From Calliopsis andreniformis (lineage: Eukaryota; Arthropoda; Insecta; Hymenoptera; Andrenidae): a DNA stretch of 64,000 nucleotides. The notes beneath the pieces were generated by a model. The model was not told the DNA's origin and did no database searches. It saw only the letters and a program-made list of their open reading frames with translations. The position numbers were made by a program, and so were the translations under genes. Location: the NCBI RefSeq assembly GCF_051401765.1, contig NW_027480450.1, positions 4,154,001 through 4,218,000 on the forward strand, in the 5' to 3' direction. Shown piece after piece: positions 63,442 through 64,000 of the stretch. Numbering within the stretch: the stretch's first letter is position 1; every line of letters starts with the position of its first letter.

Positions 63442-64000
63442 TCAATACTCAATCCTCAATCCTCAATCCTCAATCTTCAATCCTCGATAATCAATCTTCA
63501 ACCCTCAATCCTCAAACCTCGAACCTCAATCCTCAACCTTAAGCCGTCATCCTCAATCCTCAATCCTCAATCCTCAATCCTCAATCCGCAATCCTCAATC
63601 CTCAATCTTCAATCCTCAATACTCAACCTTCAATCCTCAATCATCAGTCCTCAAACCACAATTCTGAATCCTCAATCCTGAATCCTCAATCTTCTGCCCT
63701 CAGTCCTCAGCAATCAGTTGTCAATCCTCAATCCTCAATGGAATATTCTCCATTCACAGTTTTCAATCCTCAATCCTCAATCATCAATCTTCAATCCTCA
63801 ATCCTCGGTCCTTTATACTCAATCTTCAATCCTCAATACTCAATCCTCCATCCTCAGTCCACAGTCCTCAAACCTCAATTCTGAATCCTCAATACTCAAT
63901 CTTCAACCCTCAATCCTCAGTCCTCAATACTCAACCACCCTCAATCCTGAATTCTCAATCTTCAATTCTCAATACTGTATCTTCGATCCTCAATCCTCAA
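63442..64000. repeat. 1,380-bp tandem duplication, copy 2 (runs off the window)
   Basis: Base-for-base the same as 62062-62620 in the lines I compared (559 bp, no difference seen), including the CAACCACCCTC insertion. Truncated A anchor at 63691. The copy is cut by the window edge, so the number of further copies is unknown. Confidence 0.93.

Larger units (their letters stand above)
1..64000. repeat. Heptamer satellite array (CCTCAAT)n filling the window
   Basis: Every part of the window splits into 7-bp monomers close to CCTCAAT (ATTGAGG on the other strand). The array starts before base 1 and continues past base 64000, so its true length is unknown. Frequent variants are CTTCAAT, ACTCAAT, CCTCAGT, CCCCAAT, CCTCAAC, CGTCAAT, TCTCAAT and CATCAAT. 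Register is broken mainly by 6-bp monomers such as CCTCGT and CCTCAT and a few 8-bp ones. G is rare on the + strand. No stretch over 300 bases lacks the repeat, and there is no gene, tRNA, rRNA or transposon-like segment. Length and higher-order structure suggest a eukaryotic satellite; this is inference, since nothing identifies the species. Any function (centromere, heterochromatin, subtelomere) cannot be read from sequence alone. Confidence 0.98.

Noticed and set aside
1..64000. CRISPR array
   Set aside because: There are no repeat-spacer units with unique spacers; periodicity is 7 bp and continuous.
1..64000. Telomere or degenerate telomere tract
   Set aside because: GGATTGA differs from TTAGGG, TTTAGGG and related telomere repeats, and no stretch of a standard telomere repeat is present.
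1..64000. Cyanobacterial short tandem heptamer repeats (CCCCAAT/CCCCAGT type)
   Set aside because: The monomer is one base away from CCCCAAT, which occurs here as a variant, but such bacterial arrays are short and lie between genes (recalled knowledge). A gene-free 64-kb array with kilobase HORs does not fit; not fully excluded without species data.
1..64000. CCAAT boxes (in CCCCAAT variants) and TAATCC homeodomain cores (in CTTAATCC variants) as regulatory sites
   Set aside because: Both arise by single changes in the monomer and are scattered without relation to any gene.
1..64000. tRNA, rRNA or other structured RNA genes
   Set aside because: No cloverleaf-like or G-containing stem regions exist on a strand nearly lacking G; the reverse strand nearly lacks C.

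Overview
The whole 64-kb window is one tandem-repeat array. Its unit is a 7-bp monomer that reads CCTCAAT on the + strand and ATTGAGG on the - strand. I found no gene, RNA gene, mobile element, CRISPR array or single-copy spacer. The + strand is almost entirely A, C and T, because the monomer has no G and G appears only in mutated monomers. Common variants are CTTCAAT, ACTCAAT, CCTCAGT, CCCCAAT, CCTCAAC, CGTCAAT, TCTCAAT and CATCAAT.

Many long + strand reading frames exist, but they follow from the arithmetic of the repeat. Seven is coprime to three, so all three + frames translate to the same heptapeptide (NPQSSIL) and the consensus contains no stop. On the - strand each frame meets TGA every 21 nt. 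I annotate no CDS.

The array has a hierarchy. (1) Heptamer register is kept nearly throughout, broken mainly by 6-bp monomers (CCTCGT, CCTCAT and relatives) and rare 8-bp ones. (2) About 45 copies of a diverged module ('A anchor': AGAATAT, TCACAGT, CTGCAAT, TCTCTAT) plus related B, C and D modules recur, in register, as landmarks. (3) These landmarks define higher-order repeats (HORs) and internal segmental duplications with offsets of 231, 468, 963, 1,019, 1,380, 1,574, 1,847, 2,552, 3,147 and 5,221 bp, plus more distant paralogous blocks.

Layout: 1-3 kb, older diverged copies; 2.9-9.05 kb, a 1,019-bp HOR inside a 3,147-bp duplication; 9.05-11.1 kb, mixed; 11.1-13 kb, a 963-bp tandem duplication; 12.5-27.5 kb, four copies of a 5,221-bp HOR, two of which share a 2,129-bp deletion; 27.5-35.9 kb, a mosaic with 0.79, 1.57 and 0.47-kb duplications; 35.9-41 kb, a nearly identical 2,552-bp tandem pair; 41-56 kb, a mosaic related to the earlier blocks; 56.6-60.3 kb, a nearly identical 1,847-bp tandem pair; 62.06 kb to the window end, a 1,380-bp tandem pair identical over about 559 bp and running off the edge.

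Organism: the sequence does not identify it. A 64-kb unbroken heptamer satellite with HORs is typical of eukaryotic heterochromatin (pericentromeric, subtelomeric or sex-chromosome), so I infer a eukaryote. Short heptamer repeats such as the cyanobacterial CCCCA(A/G)T type are known (recalled, not looked up), but arrays of this size there would be unexpected. All coordinates and identities were read by eye; boundaries within pure repeat are uncertain by one to several monomers.
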